Made by a program: the position numbers and the translations under genes. DNA of 35,224 bases from NCBI GenBank assembly GCA_019694595.1, contig JAIBBQ010000050.1, positions 1-35,224 of the forward strand, read 5' to 3'. The notes under the pieces were generated by a model that saw only the letters and a list, made by a program, of their open reading frames with translations, had not been told where the DNA came from and searched no databases. This DNA comes from Myxococcaceae bacterium. GTDB taxonomy: Bacteria > Myxococcota > Myxococcia > Myxococcales > Myxococcaceae. Below, piece after piece: positions 27,756 through 35,224 of this stretch; within the stretch, counting starts at the first letter, position 1, and each line of letters starts with the position of its first letter.

Positions 27756-28597
27756 TGATCGAGCGCACCCTCGCCTTCCTGGGCGCCGGCAACATGGGCG
27801 CCGCCATCATTCACGGCCTGCTCCGCTCCGGGACCAAGGCCGAGCGGATCATCGCCACCGTCCGGCGCGACGAGAAGGCCAAGGAGCTGGAGCGCTCGGC
27901 CCCGGGGATCCGGGTGCTGCGCGACAACCTCCAGGCGACCAAGGAAGCCGACGTGGTGATCCTCGGCGTCAAGCCGCAGGCGATGGAGAAGCTGCTCGCC
28001 ACCGTCGGCCCGGCGCTCGACGGCTCGAAGCTGGTCATCTCCATCGCGGCCGGCGTGCCCATCGCCGCGCTGGAGCGGAAGATCCCCGGGCGGGCGCGGA
28101 TCATCCGCACCATGCCCAACACGCCGGCACTGGTGGGCCGAGGGGCCACTGCCATCTCCCCCGGAGCCTTCGCCACCGACGACGACCTGGCGCTGGCGAC
28201 CCGCATCTTCGACGCGGTGGGCATCACCACGGTGGTCGACGAGTCGCTCCTCGACGCGGTGACCGGGCTGTCCGGCTCCGGCCCTGCCTACGTGTTCCTG
28301 GTCATCGAGGCCCTCAGCGACGCGGGGGTGAAGGTCGGGCTCTCGCGCCACGTGGCGCTCAAGCTCGCCGCGCAGACGGTGCTGGGCAGTGCCCAGCTGC
28401 TGATCGAGACCCAGGCGCACCCCGGCGCGCTGAAGGATCAGGTCACCTCGCCCGGAGGCACCGCGATCGCCGGCCTGCACACCCTGGAAGCCGGCGGGCT
28501 GCGCACCACGCTGATCGACGCGGTGGAGGCGGCTTCCCAGCGCGCCAAGGAGCTGGGCGAGGCCTTCCTCGAGAAGGTCAGCCGGTCGGAATCGTGA
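27755..28597 (+). CDS. proC: Pyrroline-5-carboxylate reductase
   Basis: A 280-residue enzyme of normal length that reduces 1-pyrroline-5-carboxylate to proline with NAD(P)H, the last step of proline synthesis. The N-terminal Rossmann motif is FLGAGNMGAAIIHGLL. VVILGVKPQAM, MPNTPALVGRGATAI, and the signature around LSGSGPAYVFLVIEAL and DQVTSPGGTAIAGLHTLE are all present. The start ATG overlaps the stop of the HEAT gene by one base. divIVA follows after 64 bases that contain a promoter-like sequence. Confidence 0.97.
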   Translation: MIERTLAFLGAGNMGAAIIHGLLRSGTKAERIIATVRRDEKAKELERSAPGIRVLRDNLQATKEADVVILGVKPQAMEKLLATVGPALDGSKLVISIAAGVPIAALERKIPGRARIIRTMPNTPALVGRGATAISPGAFATDDDLALATRIFDAVGITTVVDESLLDAVTGLSGSGPAYVFLVIEALSDAGVKVGLSRHVALKLAAQTVLGSAQLLIETQAHPGALKDQVTSPGGTAIAGLHTLEAGGLRTTLIDAVEAASQRAKELGEAFLEKVSRSES

Positions 28598-28622
28598 CCC
28601 TCGCGGGGGTGCGTGGGATAAC
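28594..28622 (+). promoter_or_regulatory. Putative promoter of divIVA
   Basis: GTGACC is followed after 17 bases by GATAAC, four of six matches in each element to the sigma-70 consensus. It begins at the end of proC and leaves a leader of about 35 bases before divIVA. This is a weak, unverified match. Confidence 0.3.
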
Positions 28623-28661
28623 CGCACCGATCCGCTCCCGCTTCGCTCCGAGGTGCCCGCG

Positions 28662-29165
28662 ATGAAGATGACCCCCCTGGACGTGCGCCAGAAGCGCTTC
28701 GAGCGCGCGTTCCGCGGCTATGCCACCCGGGAAGTCGAAGGCTTCCTCGAGCTCGCCGCCTCCGAGCTGGAAGACGTGGTGCGCGAGAACATCTCGCTCA
28801 AGGAAGAGTTGCAGCGGGTGCAGGCGCGGCTCGAGCACCACCAGGACCGCGAGAAGACGCTGCAGGAGACGATGGTCACCGCCCAGCGCATCAGCGAGGA
28901 CGTGAAGGCCCAGGCCCACAAGGAAGCCGAGGTGATCCTCGCCGAGGCGGAGCTCAAGGCCGACAAGATCGTGGCCCAGGCCAACGGCCGGCTCACCGGC
29001 CTGGTGAGCGAGATCAACGAGCTCAAGCGTCAGAAGGTGCAGTTCGAGGCCCAGCTGTCTTCGGTCATCGACAGCCACCAGAAGTTGCTGGAGACGTTCC
29101 GCGCGGCGGAGGCCGCCGACGTCGCCTTCCTGCTCCAGAAGCGCTCGGGCAACGAAAAGCCCTGA
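28662..29165 (+). CDS. divIVA: DivIVA domain protein
   Basis: A 167-residue coiled-coil protein. The N-terminal DivIVA signature is clear: MTPLDVRQKRFERAFRGY followed by EVEGFLELAASELE. The rest (about 40-150) is continuous heptad-rich coiled coil (LKEELQRVQARLEHHQD; INELKRQKVQFEAQL). DivIVA proteins recognise curved membrane and organise polar growth, division or chromosome attachment. The ATG is preceded by GAGGTG with a 6-base gap; a GTG nine bases earlier is less likely because it is part of that ribosome-binding site. Its exact role in a Gram-negative bacterium is unclear. Confidence 0.92.
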   Translation: MKMTPLDVRQKRFERAFRGYATREVEGFLELAASELEDVVRENISLKEELQRVQARLEHHQDREKTLQETMVTAQRISEDVKAQAHKEAEVILAEAELKADKIVAQANGRLTGLVSEINELKRQKVQFEAQLSSVIDSHQKLLETFRAAEAADVAFLLQKRSGNEKP

Positions 29166-29217
29166 AGTCACTCGGGCAGCTGGCGCGCCGCCGTTCCATG
29201 GTTATGCATGGCGGACC

Positions 29218-30189
29218 GTGCTTGCCGCCCTCGCCCTCGCCGCGCTGACCGCCCTGGGGCCCACCCACGAGCTGCACGGCAAGCGCTTCACCGTCGTCAC
29301 CACCGAGCGCGCCGAGCGGGCGGCCGAGAAGCTGCTGCCGGAGCTCGAGAAGGCGCGCGACGACGTCGAGAAGACCCTGGGCCGCGACTGGGACGGGGTC
29401 ACCGAGGTCCGCGTGGGCGCCGACCGCGACGAGGCTCGCGAGCTGTCGCCGGGCGGCGAGGCGATGCCCACCTGGGCCGAGGCGCTGGCCTGGCCCGAGC
29501 TCAACGTGGTGCTGGTGCCTTCGCCCACGCTCGCCAAGACCGACGCCTACCTGACGCTGCGCCACGAGCTGGTGCACGTGGCGCTGGGGCGGCTGGCGCA
29601 CGGGTGGCCGCGCTGGTTCCAGGAAGGCCTCGCCCAGCAGCTCACCCAGGAAAACCGCTTCAGCTTCCAGCGCTTCGAGACGCTCTCGCGCGCCGTGACC
29701 CAGGACCGCGTGTTTCCGCTGGAAGACCTCGCCACCCGCTTCCCCGAACGCGCCGACGACGTGGCCATCGCCTATGCGCAGAGCGCGTCGTTCGTCGGGT
29801 TCCTCTTCGAGCGCCACGGGCCCCAGGGCTTCGCCCGGCTGACCGACGAGCTGCGCACCGGCGTGCCGTTCGAGCAGGCCTTCGCCCGGGCGCTCCACAC
29901 GTCGATCACCGCCGAGGAGCGGGTATGGCGGCTCGAGCTGCCGGGCCGCTTCCCGGCCTGGGTGGCGGTGGTGATGTCCGACGCGCTCTGGGGCGCGATC
30001 GCGCTCATCGTGGTGCTCGCCTGGTGGCGCCGGCGGCGCGCGATCCTCGCCTGGCGGACCGAGCAGGAGCGCGCCGAGCAGCTCGAGGATCTCGCGCTGG
30101 CCGCGGCGCTCCCCCCGGGCACGCCCCCGTACTGGGCGCTGCCGACGGAGCCTCAGCCCCCTCCTCCGCCCACGACGCTGCTCCACTGA
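29218..30189 (+). CDS. Membrane-anchored metalloprotease (peptidase MA-like gluzincin)
   Basis: A 323-residue protein. The hydrophobic leader (MLAALALAALTALG) precedes a catalytic domain with zinc motif HELVH (116-120) and the likely third ligand Glu136 in WFQEGLAQQ, the arrangement of peptidase MA-family gluzincins. A TM helix lies near 254-273 (SDALWGAIALIVVLAWW), followed by a basic stretch and a Pro-rich tail. The catalytic domain should face the periplasm. The GTG start has only a weak ribosome-binding site. No substrate can be named. It ends three bases from a convergent gene. Confidence 0.82.
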   Translation: MLAALALAALTALGPTHELHGKRFTVVTTERAERAAEKLLPELEKARDDVEKTLGRDWDGVTEVRVGADRDEARELSPGGEAMPTWAEALAWPELNVVLVPSPTLAKTDAYLTLRHELVHVALGRLAHGWPRWFQEGLAQQLTQENRFSFQRFETLSRAVTQDRVFPLEDLATRFPERADDVAIAYAQSASFVGFLFERHGPQGFARLTDELRTGVPFEQAFARALHTSITAEERVWRLELPGRFPAWVAVVMSDALWGAIALIVVLAWWRRRRAILAWRTEQERAEQLEDLALAAALPPGTPPYWALPTEPQPPPPPTTLLH

Positions 30190-30192
30190 CCG

Positions 30193-33156
30193 TCAGGGCT
30201 GCGCGAGCGCCGTCTCTCCGGTGTGGCGCCTCGCCTGGGCCAGGTCCACCACCACCGTCTTCAGCTGCCGGGCGAGCGCCTGGAGCACGCCACCCAGGAG
30301 CTCGGGCCGGTCGGCCACCAGGTCGAGGAAGTCTCGGCGGTCGATGACGAGCGTGGTGAGCGCCTCGGTGGCCACGATGTCCGTGAGGCGCGGGGAGCCG
30401 TCGAGCAGCGAGAGGTCGCCGAAGGCTTCCCCCGCGCGCAGCGCCATCACCAGCTCGCCGTCGCGGCGCGCCTCCACCGCCCCCTCGGAGATGACGAAGA
30501 GAGCGTCGCCGGGGTCACCCGCCCGGTAGATCCGCTCGCCGGCCGCGAACCGCCGCTCGCGGGCCAGGGCGGCGAGCGCCACCAGGTCGTCGACGCCGGT
30601 CCGGGCGAAGATCTCCACCCGCTCCAGGGCGAAGAGGCGCTGCATGGTCTGCTGGCTCACGTCTGCCTCCACTTGGGTGATCGAAAGTCCTCGGGTCCGC
30701 GCTTCGTGCCTCGCCAGCGCGCTCAGGGTCCGGTCGTCTGCGGTCGACAGCGCGAGCACGGTGCCTTCGAACGAGCGGTCGCCCCGGGCCACCCCGGGCT
30801 CGAGGAGCGCGCGCGCCAGCTCGAGCTGCCGAGGGGTGAGCGCATTCTCGAGGAGCTCGAGCGCATAGGCGCGCTCCCGCGGCTCGCCCCGCAGGAGGTG
30901 GGTGTGCGCGCGTCGCATCAGGCGCATGTCGTGGGCCAGGCCGAGCAGCCAGAAGGCGATCTCCGTCGACTGGTCCTGCCGCTCCCGCAACACGCGCAGC
31001 AGCAGGTGTCGCCGGTCCAGCGCGCCGTCGAGCGCCGCGAGCGCCTTGCCCAAGAGCCCGTGCGCCTCGACCCGGCGCTCCAGCGCGGCCTCCAGCTGGG
31101 CCCGGTCGATCTCGGCCCCCGGCAGCTCCTCGCGCAGCCGGGCCAGCGCCAGGCCGACCCGGTAGTGCAGCGCGGCGTCGTCCCGCGCGTTGGAGAACAG
31201 CAACGCGTCGAGCGCGCGCTGCGTCTTCAGGTGGCGCAGCACCCGCGGCAGCTGCAGCCGCAGGCCGAGCGCGCGCGAGCGATCGTCGAGCGCCATGGCC
31301 AGCATCGGCACCACGGGGTCGCCCAGCGCCGAGAGCGCTTCCCGCGCTGCCCGGCGTTCGTCGCGCTGCGCGAGGAACCGCAGCAGCCGGGGCGCCAGCT
31401 CCAGCGCGCGCACCTCGCCGATGGCGTGGATCGCCACCTGCCGCACCGACGGGTCCTCGTCTTCCAGCGCGCGGGCGAGCTCGCCGCCATGGCCGGGCAC
31501 ACGCCCCAGGAGCCGGGCCACTTCGCGCCGCGTCGGCACCGGAGCCGCCTGCCACCCGGTGAGGGTGCGCCGGAGCGCGGCGAGCGCCCCGGGGTGCCGG
31601 CCGTCGAGCCCCAGGAGCGCGCCGATGCTCGCGCAGCGCACGCCCACGTCGCCGTCGTCGAGCAGCCGGGCCAGGAGCTCCGGGGCCCGCGCAGGCGACA
31701 GCGCGGCGATCGACCAGCACGCCTCGACGCGGGGGCGGCGCGCGGGGTCCGAGAGCAGCTGCTCGAGCGGGCCGACCACCTCGGTGGCTCGCTGTTCCCG
31801 GGCGAGGCGAGCGCCGCGCTCGCGCACCCGCTCGTGGGGGTGAGCGAGCAGCGTGGCCACGTGGGGCCGCAGCGGCACCGCGAGCGCCGACAGCAGGTCG
31901 ACGGCCCGCAGCGCCCGCTCCGGCGACGGCGCCCGCAGCGCTTCCACCCACAGCCCCTCGTCGGCGTCGACCGTCGCGCGCGCGCCGGCCACCCGTTCCT
32001 CGAGCGCCGCCAGGTAGTGGGGCTGGAGCCGCCGCACCACCGCGGCCGCCACCAGCCCGAGCGCCACCACCAGCAGCGGCGGCCAGGGCCCTGCCCCGTC
32101 GCCGCGCACAGACAGCAACGCGAAGCCGGCCACCGCGAGGCCCCCTTTGCGGACCATGCCGTCGACCACCTGCCGGGTCGCGTGGCGGGTGCCGTCGGGG
32201 AGCGGCGCGTAGAGGAGCTGGAAGCCCACCGGGAGCAGGCTCATGGTGGCCGCCCCTTCCAGGAGCTTGAGCACGAAGGGGGCTTCGAGCCCCGTGCTCA
32301 CCACGCACGACGCTGCGGCCAGCGTGAGCACCAGCGGCACCAGCAGCAGCGCGCGCACGATGCCCAGCGCGCGGAAGAGCCGCTCGGTGAGGAGCACCTG
32401 CAGCCCCACGCACAAGAGCCCGGTGGCGGCCTGCGACCAGGCGAAGAGCGACGCGAGCTGGGCCTCGTCGAGCGCGCTCGCCGAGCGGGCCCGGAACACG
32501 AAGTCGGCCAGGGCCCCCAGCACCGCGAGCGTCAGCACCGCCCACCCCAGCGCCCGCACGTACGGCCGCCCGGTGACCTCCGACCACGGCGCGACCACGG
32601 CGGCGCCCGGCGCGGTGAGGAGCGCGGGCGGCGCCACCACGCGGGACGCCGCCACCAGGAACGCGCCCGCGGCGGCCATCAGCAGCGGCGCGGTGTGCGG
32701 CCCGTGGACCAGCTGGGCCAGGAGCCCGCCGGCGATGGCGCCCGCCATGCCGATGCCGTTGACCCGGGGGAAGACCGACTTCGCCTCGCGCGCGTCGAAG
32801 TGCTCCGCCTGCTCGGCCCAGAAGCTCAGCGCCAGCTGGGTGGCCGACAGCTCGGCCAGCACCCACGCTGCCACCGCGGCCCAGGCGCTCCCCCACTCCA
32901 GCGCCGCCGCCGCGAGCAGCACCAGGAACACCAGCACGAGCGACAGGGTCCGGGTGCTCCAGCTCGACGCCGAACGCCGGGCGGCCCACAGCGCCACCGC
33001 GGAGGTCCCCAGCGCGGCCGCCGCGTAGAGCCACGGCAGCGCCTGTGCCCCGAGACGGGACAGCACCGCCGCGCTCGCCGCGGGCTTGGCGAGCGCCACT
33101 GCGGCGATGAAGAGCGCCTGGAACGCCGCCGCGGACAGCCACCGCAGCCGGCTCAC
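30193..33156 (-). CDS. Transporter-like membrane domain fused to HEAT repeats and a cyclic-nucleotide-binding domain
   Basis: A 987-residue three-part protein. Residues 1-378 contain about ten hydrophobic helices and resemble MFS/nucleotide-transporter proteins (FPRVNGIGMAGAIAGGLLAQ; LFAWSQAATGLLCVGLQVLL). Residues about 400-800 are helical HEAT-like repeats (DPSVRQVAIHAIGEVRALEL; RRPRVEACWSIAALSPARAP). Residues about 840-970 form a CAP_ED cyclic-nucleotide-binding domain (GDALFVISEGAVEA; GEAFGDLSLLDGSPRLTDI). The phosphate-binding cassette has Asp where cAMP-binders usually have Glu after the Gly, so ligand specificity is uncertain. Binding of a nucleotide may gate transport, but that is inference. 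The GTG start overlaps the stop of the upstream lipoprotein gene. Confidence 0.85.
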   Translation of the reverse strand: MSRLRWLSAAAFQALFIAAVALAKPAASAAVLSRLGAQALPWLYAAAALGTSAVALWAARRSASSWSTRTLSLVLVFLVLLAAAALEWGSAWAAVAAWVLAELSATQLALSFWAEQAEHFDAREAKSVFPRVNGIGMAGAIAGGLLAQLVHGPHTAPLLMAAAGAFLVAASRVVAPPALLTAPGAAVVAPWSEVTGRPYVRALGWAVLTLAVLGALADFVFRARSASALDEAQLASLFAWSQAATGLLCVGLQVLLTERLFRALGIVRALLLVPLVLTLAAASCVVSTGLEAPFVLKLLEGAATMSLLPVGFQLLYAPLPDGTRHATRQVVDGMVRKGGLAVAGFALLSVRGDGAGPWPPLLVVALGLVAAAVVRRLQPHYLAALEERVAGARATVDADEGLWVEALRAPSPERALRAVDLLSALAVPLRPHVATLLAHPHERVRERGARLAREQRATEVVGPLEQLLSDPARRPRVEACWSIAALSPARAPELLARLLDDGDVGVRCASIGALLGLDGRHPGALAALRRTLTGWQAAPVPTRREVARLLGRVPGHGGELARALEDEDPSVRQVAIHAIGEVRALELAPRLLRFLAQRDERRAAREALSALGDPVVPMLAMALDDRSRALGLRLQLPRVLRHLKTQRALDALLFSNARDDAALHYRVGLALARLREELPGAEIDRAQLEAALERRVEAHGLLGKALAALDGALDRRHLLLRVLRERQDQSTEIAFWLLGLAHDMRLMRRAHTHLLRGEPRERAYALELLENALTPRQLELARALLEPGVARGDRSFEGTVLALSTADDRTLSALARHEARTRGLSITQVEADVSQQTMQRLFALERVEIFARTGVDDLVALAALARERRFAAGERIYRAGDPGDALFVISEGAVEARRDGELVMALRAGEAFGDLSLLDGSPRLTDIVATEALTTLVIDRRDFLDLVADRPELLGGVLQALARQLKTVVVDLAQARRHTGETALAQP

Positions 33157-33752
33157 CGGGTGTGGAGCTCGAGCTCGGCCTTCCCCAGGCTGGACGCGAT
33201 CCGCAGCTGGTAGGCGCCCGGCTCTTCCGCGGGCCGGGGGAACCGGGCCACGTAGGCGACCCAGAAGGTGTCGAGATACGGGTAGATGCTGCGCAGGTCG
33301 AGCGACGCGCGGCCCATGCGCTTCACCTCGCGGGGAGCGAGTTCCTGCGCCCCGCTCGAGAGCGTGAGGCGCCAGATCGACGACGGCTTGTCGAAGTCGT
33401 CGAACTTCGGCTCGTTGCAGTGCACCCCGAAGACGACTTCCACCATGTCGCTCAGCCGCGCCTGCTCGCTGGCGAGGTTGGCCTCGACCTCGGCGGCAGG
33501 CAGCGCCTTGAAGCTGCCGGAGCGCCGCACCCGGGCTTCCACGAAGGCGGGCGTCTGCACCGTCGCCGCCACGAAGACCCGGGTGTCGAGCCCGTCGTAC
33601 ACCGCGCCGCGCGCGCTCACGCGCTCGATCTGTGCCTGGTACGCCGACTCCACCGCGGCGTCGGGTACCACCGGAGGCGGCTCGCCGATGCGGGGCACCC
33701 GCGCGGTGGCGCAGGCACAGCCCACCAGGAGCACCGCGGTGAGCGCCTTCAC
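33153..33752 (-). CDS. Hypothetical lipoprotein
   Basis: A 199-residue protein from a GTG that overlaps the pyrE stop (GTGA). The start MKALTAVLLVGC has a lipobox (Cys12), so it should be lipid-anchored. The remainder alternates strands and charged loops (VFVAATVQTPAFVEARVRR; DMVEVVFGVHCNEPKFDDFD; SIWRLTLSSGAQELAPREV). I do not recognise the family. It is coupled on both sides, to pyrE upstream and the transporter-HEAT-cNMP gene downstream, and may act in the envelope with the latter. Confidence 0.78.
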   Translation of the reverse strand: MKALTAVLLVGCACATARVPRIGEPPPVVPDAAVESAYQAQIERVSARGAVYDGLDTRVFVAATVQTPAFVEARVRRSGSFKALPAAEVEANLASEQARLSDMVEVVFGVHCNEPKFDDFDKPSSIWRLTLSSGAQELAPREVKRMGRASLDLRSIYPYLDTFWVAYVARFPRPAEEPGAYQLRIASSLGKAELELHTR

Positions 33753-34318
33753 GGGAAGTCCCCCCGGCGGAAGAGCGCGTGCACCGGCACTCCGGTGGCC
33801 GCGATGGGCGCCACCCCACCTTCGTCGCGGTCGACGATCGCGAAGGCGCCGATGGGAACGAGGCCTTCGGCCCGCGCGCGCTCGATGGCCTTGATGGTCG
33901 ACGCGCCGGTGGTGACCACGTCCTCGACGATCGCCACCTTGGCGCCGGGAGTGAAGGCCTGGAGCCCTTCGACCCACTGCCCCGTGCCGTGGCCCTTGGG
34001 TTCCTTGCGCACGTAGAAGGCGTGCAAGCTCTGGCCGCCGGCGAGGTGGCTGGTCAGGCTCACCGCGGACGCCAGCGGGTCGGCGCCCATGGTGAGCCCG
34101 CCGACCCCCACCGCCGCCGGCGCGTGGGTGCGGATCGCGTCGAGCAGGAGCCGCCCGACGAGCGCGTGGCCTTCGGCGAGCAGCACGGTCTTCTTGCAGT
34201 CGACGTAGAAGTCCGACTCGCGGCCCGACGAGAGCACCACCTTCTGGCGCTTGAACGAGCGCTCGATCAGCAGCGCGAGCAGCCGGCGGCGATCGTCCGC
34301 CACCGAAGGCAGGCTCAC
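33749..34318 (-). CDS. pyrE: Orotate phosphoribosyltransferase
   Basis: A 189-residue type I phosphoribosyltransferase that joins orotate and PRPP to make orotidine-5'-phosphate in pyrimidine synthesis. The Lys-rich FYVDCKKTVL segment, GVGGLTMGADPLA, the YVRKEPKGHGTGQWVEG loop and the PRPP signature VAIVEDVVTTGAST are present. The chosen GTG overlaps the upstream stop (GTGA) and is preceded by GAGGGTGG. A GTG six codons earlier is possible. It lies in an operon with a ParB-like gene and a lipoprotein gene rather than with other pyr genes. Confidence 0.94.
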   Translation of the reverse strand: MSLPSVADDRRRLLALLIERSFKRQKVVLSSGRESDFYVDCKKTVLLAEGHALVGRLLLDAIRTHAPAAVGVGGLTMGADPLASAVSLTSHLAGGQSLHAFYVRKEPKGHGTGQWVEGLQAFTPGAKVAIVEDVVTTGASTIKAIERARAEGLVPIGAFAIVDRDEGGVAPIAATGVPVHALFRRGDFP

Positions 34319-35106
34319 CGGCCACCCTCGAGCCACTCCACCAGCTGGGCGCTGTACTTGAGCTGCTCGATGAGCGCGTCGCGCCGCGCGGGCTCGAGGT
34401 CCTTGAAGACGTCGGCGAGCAGCGCGAGGTCCTGGTTGATCGCCGACAGCCGCACCGTGGCGTCGGCGGCCAGCTCGTCGGCGTCGACCTCTTCCGACGG
34501 TTCCTCGTCGACGTGCTCGGGCGCGAGCCCGTCGTCGTCGGCGAGCGCCTTGTCGAGCATGTCGCGCACCGCGGGCGACAGCCGGCGATCGCGTTCCAGC
34601 CGCTCGCGGGCCAGGGCCAGCTCTTCCCGGGTGACCGCGCGCGAGTGCACCGCTTCCGCGAGCGCGAGCAGCAGCGCCTCGTCGTCGGACAGATCGGTGT
34701 GCAGCCGGGCCAGCACCTTGTCGCGCTGGAGCAGCTTGAGCGCCGCCACCCGGCGAAAGCCGGTGATCACCTGGAACCGGTCGGGCGGCTTGAGCCGCAG
34801 CTCGATGGGGAACAGCTGCCCCAGCCGGGCGAGATCGGTCGCCAGCGGGCCGACGTCGCCCAGCGGGCGGAAGCGGTAGGTGTCGTCGTCGTCGAGCCGG
34901 TGCAGCGGGATGAGCGCCGGCGCGACGTGGTGCTTGCGCCCCGGGCGCCCTTCCGGCCCCGACGGCGCGGGCACTGGCGACGACGGCGCGGGTGCCGGAG
35001 GCGCGGCTTCCTGAGGCGTCACCGGCGCAGGCGGAGGCTCCGGCGGAGCCTCGGGGACCGTCATCGACTCCGGCGCCGGAGCGCCGGGCTCGTTCACGTC
35101 GGACAT
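34315..35106 (-). CDS. ParB/Srx-domain protein, PadC-like
   Basis: A 263-residue protein. The N-terminal 55 residues are Pro/Ala-rich and disordered. A ParB/Srx domain (about 60-155) follows: LIPLHRLDDDDTYRFRPL, then FPIELRLKPPDRFQVITGFR with the box TGFRRVAALKLL in place of the GERR of true ParB. A helical region (about 155-263) with an acidic stretch completes it. No DNA-binding HTH of the canonical ParB kind is obvious. In Myxococcus, PadC is a ParB-like CTP-binding protein that links ParA to bactofilin filaments. The upstream gene fragment looks like a bactofilin tail, which supports the PadC assignment, though this is by resemblance and context only. Its stop overlaps pyrE (GTGA). Confidence 0.82.
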   Translation of the reverse strand: MSDVNEPGAPAPESMTVPEAPPEPPPAPVTPQEAAPPAPAPSSPVPAPSGPEGRPGRKHHVAPALIPLHRLDDDDTYRFRPLGDVGPLATDLARLGQLFPIELRLKPPDRFQVITGFRRVAALKLLQRDKVLARLHTDLSDDEALLLALAEAVHSRAVTREELALARERLERDRRLSPAVRDMLDKALADDDGLAPEHVDEEPSEEVDADELAADATVRLSAINQDLALLADVFKDLEPARRDALIEQLKYSAQLVEWLEGGR

Positions 35107-35107
35107 C

Positions 35108-35224
35108 TCACTTCTTGCCGGCCGGCTTCTTCACCACCACGCGCTTCTTGCCCGCGTCGACCAGCACCGGGGGCGCAGGCGGCGGCGGAGGCGCGGGCCG
35201 CGCGGCGCCAGCAGCGGGCGCGGC
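35108..35224 (-). CDS. C-terminal fragment of an upstream gene, possibly a bactofilin (BacP-like)
   Basis: The last 38 codons and TGA of a gene whose start lies beyond the right edge. The visible tail is Ala/Pro-rich (PAPPPPPAPPVLVDA) and ends GKKRVVVKKPAGKK. The KKRVVVKK block resembles the basic C-terminal motif I recall for the Myxococcus bactofilin BacP, which is needed for binding PadC. Only one base separates its stop from the PadC-like start, so the two are translationally linked. The bactofilin domain itself is not in the window, so the call is tentative. Confidence 0.55.
   Translation of the reverse strand, partial: AAPAAGAARPAPPPPPAPPVLVDAGKKRVVVKKPAGKK

Noticed and set aside
30223-33213. 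A 996-codon open frame on the plus strand
   Set aside because: It is antisense to the transporter-HEAT-cNMP gene and is extremely rich in Arg, His, Gln and Pro, as expected for a high-GC shadow frame. No domain is visible.

Overview
The window is a dense, very GC-rich bacterial chromosome segment. It most likely comes from a myxobacterium (Myxococcota). The clues are the many GTG starts, Cys-rich lipoproteins with Gly-rich linkers, DAG-repeat linkers, a Hanks-type Ser/Thr kinase with a single membrane anchor, a DivIVA of the Myxococcus type, and a ParB-like (PadC-like) gene beside what looks like a bactofilin tail. I see no tRNA, rRNA, IS element, prophage or CRISPR array. This is ordinary core plus lineage-specific chromosome, not an island. 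No gene-free stretch exceeds about 155 bases.

Layout, left half. A Cys-rich lipoprotein gene (minus) runs off the left edge. It is followed by CapA-family protein (plus), which converges on and overlaps a LysR regulator; the regulator is divergent from a secreted YceI protein. A minus-strand trio (39-residue basic protein, membrane/TPR-like protein, lipoprotein) diverges from prfA-prmC-murA. Next comes a plus-strand run: zinc-ribbon protein, kbl and tdh (threonine to glycine plus acetyl-CoA), a deoxynucleoside kinase and a hotdog thioesterase. An A-type Fe-S carrier and a pteridine-reductase-like SDR are on the minus strand. A membrane-anchored spermidine-synthase-like protein, a rhodanese-MoeB fusion and a second rhodanese follow on the plus strand.

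Layout, right half. A Ser/Thr kinase (minus) is divergent from a small secreted/membrane protein coupled to an RsmB-like rRNA methyltransferase. A diheme peroxidase/MauG-family lipoprotein is translationally coupled to a large Trp-rich lipoprotein of unknown function (minus). Then RDD and SpoIIM membrane proteins (plus), a zinc-ribbon/J-domain protein (minus), HEAT protein-proC-divIVA-metalloprotease (plus), and a minus-strand operon. Read in its own direction this operon is a bactofilin-like tail, a ParB/Srx-domain protein, pyrE, a lipoprotein, and a transporter-HEAT-cyclic-nucleotide-binding fusion.

Architecture. Eight gene pairs are joined by GTGA stop/start overlaps. All seven convergent pairs meet with 0-10 bases between them, or overlap. 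The items most worth following are the MauG-type enzyme with its Trp-rich partner, the PadC/bactofilin junction at the right edge, the transporter-HEAT-cNMP fusion, the NAPY variant of the PrmC active-site motif, and the 39-residue basic protein. I found no clearly new defence or mobile system. All statements come from reading the sequence; no database search was run.
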